Shown in pieces: positions 6,995 to 8,764 of a DNA stretch of 8,764 nt. Both the position numbers and the translations under genes were made by a program. The stretch covers positions 1 through 8,764 of the forward strand of contig USGZ01000047.1 of assembly GCA_900554265.1 (NCBI GenBank). Direction: 5' to 3'. The stretch is from an uncultured Porphyromonadaceae bacterium (GTDB lineage: Bacteria; Bacteroidota; Bacteroidia; Bacteroidales; Muribaculaceae). Each line of letters starts with the position of its first letter. Positions within the stretch are counted from its first letter, which is position 1. Below the pieces are notes generated by a model. The model was not told where the DNA came from, searched no databases, and worked only from the letters and a program-made list of their open reading frames with translations.

Positions 6995-7022
6995 GCGTTT
7001 TACGTTTTCGATAGTAAAACGC
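6995..7022. promoter_or_regulatory. Inverted repeat in the leader of the CXXCH peptide gene
   Basis: Perfect 9-bp inverted repeat GCGTTTTAC (6995-7003) and GTAAAACGC (7014-7022) with a 10-base centre, ending 10 bases before the minus-strand ATG at 6984. Its position suggests an operator or a leader hairpin for the small gene. It lacks a T tail in the minus direction, so it is not an obvious terminator for the kinase. Confidence 0.4.
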
Positions 7023-7070
7023 CGGAGGCCGCCCTTCGGTTCATTCTTTTCGTCCGAGGGAAGGGGTTGG

Positions 7071-7913
7071 TCAGAGCAGTTCGCCGGCGTGGTACTCGAC
7101 CAGGCCGGGCATCGAGTAGCGGATTATCTTCTCGATGGTTACGCCGAAGTCCTTGGCGGCTCGCTCGAGGATGTCGCGGTAGGCCACGCAGGTCGAGCCG
7201 ACGAAGCAAAGAGGCTGATGGCGGTAGTCGTAGAAGGCTATGTTGCGGGTAAAGAAGTTCATGAACGAGGAGTAGATGAGCCGGTAGACGTAGGGCTCGT
7301 CCATGTGCTCCTGCAGGAAGTTCGAGTAGGTCGACAGGGTGCGGGAAGGCATGGAGTTGGTGTATATCTGGTCCATGAGCTGGTTCGGGGCCACCATGTA
7401 CTTTTCGAAGAAGGCCTGAGTGAGATCGTGCGGGGCGATGCCCTTGAGCATGTCGGCAATCATGAGTTTGCCCAGATAAGCGCCGGAGCCCTCATCACCG
7501 AGGATGAATCCCAGGGGAGCTACGGTCTTGATGATTTCGCTGCCGTTGTAGAGGCAGGAGTTGGAGCCTGTTCCGAGGATGCAGGCCAGGCCTGCCTTGC
7601 GCACCAGAAGTCCGCGTGCGGCGCCGAGAAGGTCGCTCTCGACGGTTACGGGTGTCTTGAACTGCGTCACCAGGCTACTCTCCATGATTTTCTTCTTCTC
7701 CTTGCTTGTGCAGCCGGCGCAGTAGAAGTATACGTGGTTCCAGCGGCGGCGGAAGAATACTTCGGGGAGCTCCAGGCGGATGCTGTGCGAAATCTCGCGG
7801 CGCGTCTGGAAGTAAGGGTTGAGGCCGGTGGTGAAGGCGTGTTCGACGATGCGGTCGCCGTCGACGAGTGCCCATTCGGTGCGGGTGCTGCTGCTTTCTC
7901 CAATAATGTTCAT
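7071..7913 (-). CDS. BadF/BadG-type ATPase, N-acetylglucosamine-kinase-like
   Basis: A 280-residue member of the BadF/BadG/BcrA/BcrD ASKHA superfamily, close in length and layout to the short GlcNAc-kinase-like proteins of Bacteroides; these phosphorylate amino sugars in the cytosol. The phosphate-2 loop ILGTGSNSCLYNG (Gly114-Ser119), the likely catalytic ESDLLGAARG (Asp94) and the PLGFILGDEGSGAYLGK segment (residues 133-149) are well kept. The N-terminal phosphate-1 motif is altered: it reads GESSSTRTEW, where relatives have roughly ADSGSTKTDW, so the Asp and the Gly are replaced by Glu and Ser. This may change activity or substrate. Its ATG overlaps the stop of the upstream peptidase gene (ATGA), so the two are translationally coupled. 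Muramic acid or GlcNAc recycling is a reasonable guess, but the substrate is unproven. Confidence 0.85.
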   Translation of the reverse strand: MNIIGESSSTRTEWALVDGDRIVEHAFTTGLNPYFQTRREISHSIRLELPEVFFRRRWNHVYFYCAGCTSKEKKKIMESSLVTQFKTPVTVESDLLGAARGLLVRKAGLACILGTGSNSCLYNGSEIIKTVAPLGFILGDEGSGAYLGKLMIADMLKGIAPHDLTQAFFEKYMVAPNQLMDQIYTNSMPSRTLSTYSNFLQEHMDEPYVYRLIYSSFMNFFTRNIAFYDYRHQPLCFVGSTCVAYRDILERAAKDFGVTIEKIIRYSMPGLVEYHAGELL

Positions 7914-8764
7914 CGGGCGTCGATCTGGTTAAGGAGAACTTCAACGGCCTTCGCAATCTGCGCGTCCTCGCCGGCGGCAACGCCTTCGGGCGAGTTCTCG
8001 ACCTTGTAGTCGGGTTCAAGCTGCTGGTTTTCGAGTATGGAGCCGTCGGCGAGGCGGTAGGCGATAACAGGCACGCCGAACACGAGTGTCGGGTCCTGCA
8101 TCGTAATCCAGTTGACGGAGCTCATCGTTCCGGGCACGGGCATGCCAACGGTCTTGCCGATTCCCTGGTGGCTGTAGACCCAGGGGGTGCCGTGGGCGTT
8201 GGAGTAGCAGGCTTCGGACATTACCATTACCGAGGGCTTGTTCCAGCGGCGCGAGGGCATGTCGCACACGGCGTCGCCGCGGATTTCCTGGGTGAAGTAT
8301 TTGCTGCCGCTCAGGAGGACCTCGATGTCCTCGTGGAGGCGCCCTCCGCCGTTCCAGCGGATGTCGACGATGATTCCCTCGCGGTCGTTGTACTTGCCGA
8401 GCATGGCGGAATAGGCGTTGCGGAAGTTCTCGTCGTCCATGCCGTCGAGATGCACGTAGCCGAGGCGACCGTGGCTTAGACTGTCGACGAGAGCCTCGCG
8501 GCCCTTGACCCAGCGGGTGTACAGGAGCATGTTCTGGCGCCCGGAACTTATCGGCTTGACGACGAGCTGGCGTGTGGAGCCGTCGGCGCTCTTTATGTCG
8601 ACGAGCGTTCGGCGTCCGGACTTCTCGTTGAGGAGGGTTTCGACGGGCTGCCCGGCGGAGATTGCCGTGCCGTCGATAGCCGTCACGATATCGCCGGGAA
8701 CGACTGCGGGATGCTGGCCGAAGAGCGGGCCCTGCGGGAGCACTTCGGCGATGCGCATTCCGGG
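7910..8764 (-). CDS. Tricorn-like S41 peptidase, C-terminal part (5' end outside window)
   Basis: The frame is open to the window edge (Pro-Gly precede the first internal Met), so only the last 284 residues are present. They begin inside a PDZ domain (first 70 residues: MRIAEVLPQGPLFGQ, PGDIVTAIDGTAIS). A C-terminal S41/tail-specific-protease core follows: GRLGYVHLDGMDDENF, then GIIVDIRWNGGGRLHEDIEVLLSG. The nucleophile is Ser186, counted from the first Met, in ACYSNAHGTPWVY. Then come GMPVPGTMSSVNW and LEPDYKVENSPEGVAAGED. This arrangement is that of the roughly 1000-residue tricorn-like peptidases of Bacteroidota, which carry a beta-propeller N-terminal region and usually a signal peptide. 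Both would lie to the right and cannot be checked here. It shares an ATGA overlap with the kinase gene. Confidence 0.92.
   Translation of the reverse strand, partial: PGMRIAEVLPQGPLFGQHPAVVPGDIVTAIDGTAISAGQPVETLLNEKSGRRTLVDIKSADGSTRQLVVKPISSGRQNMLLYTRWVKGREALVDSLSHGRLGYVHLDGMDDENFRNAYSAMLGKYNDREGIIVDIRWNGGGRLHEDIEVLLSGSKYFTQEIRGDAVCDMPSRRWNKPSVMVMSEACYSNAHGTPWVYSHQGIGKTVGMPVPGTMSSVNWITMQDPTLVFGVPVIAYRLADGSILENQQLEPDYKVENSPEGVAAGEDAQIAKAVEVLLNQIDAR

Noticed and set aside
6993..8009. Plus-strand open frame of 338 codons opposite the kinase and peptidase genes
   Set aside because: Both minus-strand genes are identified by conserved motifs. The plus-strand product is a compositional shadow.

Overview
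This window looks like the chromosome of an anaerobic Bacteroidales bacterium. The evidence is a Bacteroides-type IMP dehydrogenase, a Bacteroides-type serine palmitoyltransferase (sphingolipid synthesis), a Bacteroidales-type ECF sigma factor, two rubrerythrin-class peroxide scavengers, a tricorn-like S41 peptidase and a short BadF/GlcNAc-kinase-like protein. Promoter-like sites also match the Bacteroidota pattern (TTTG, about 20 bp, TAnnTTTG), and genes generally lack a Shine-Dalgarno sequence. Most genes are GC-rich, which suits Muribaculaceae or an Alistipes-like lineage, but the sequence alone does not fix the family.

Layout. 1-200: possible first codons of a leftward gene, then a stem-loop that probably ends guaB. 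201-1679 (-): guaB, with two candidate promoters at 1709-1785. 1810-2442 (-): a visibly AT-rich two-gene unit of unknown function, a 44-residue protein directly abutting a 165-residue protein, with a good promoter of its own. 2598-3110 (-): ECF sigma factor. 3304-3885 (+): classical rubrerythrin with a strong terminator. 4113-5300 (+): serine palmitoyltransferase with a good promoter. 5419-5970 (+): reverse-order rubrerythrin (rubredoxin domain first). 5995-6031: a hairpin shared by converging genes. 6055-6523 (-): two small membrane proteins, one resembling the GlsB/YeaQ/YmgE family. 6524-6810: no gene, but two copies of a palindromic repeat and a terminator-like hairpin. 6811-6984 (-): a 57-residue membrane-anchored protein ending in a CXXCH motif. 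7071-7913 (-): BadF-type kinase, overlapping by ATGA the end of a tricorn-like S41 peptidase (7910-8764) that runs off the window.

How the genes fit together. The two rubrerythrins on either side of the sphingolipid gene form a plus-strand block that combines oxidative-stress defence with envelope lipid synthesis. The right-hand leftward block is envelope or periplasm related: exported peptidase, probable sugar kinase and small membrane proteins. No CRISPR, tRNA, rRNA, insertion sequence or clear defence island was seen. The least explained parts are the AT-rich gene pair, the tiny CXXCH protein, the kinase with an altered phosphate-binding motif, and the palindromic repeats. None of these is proven to be a new system.
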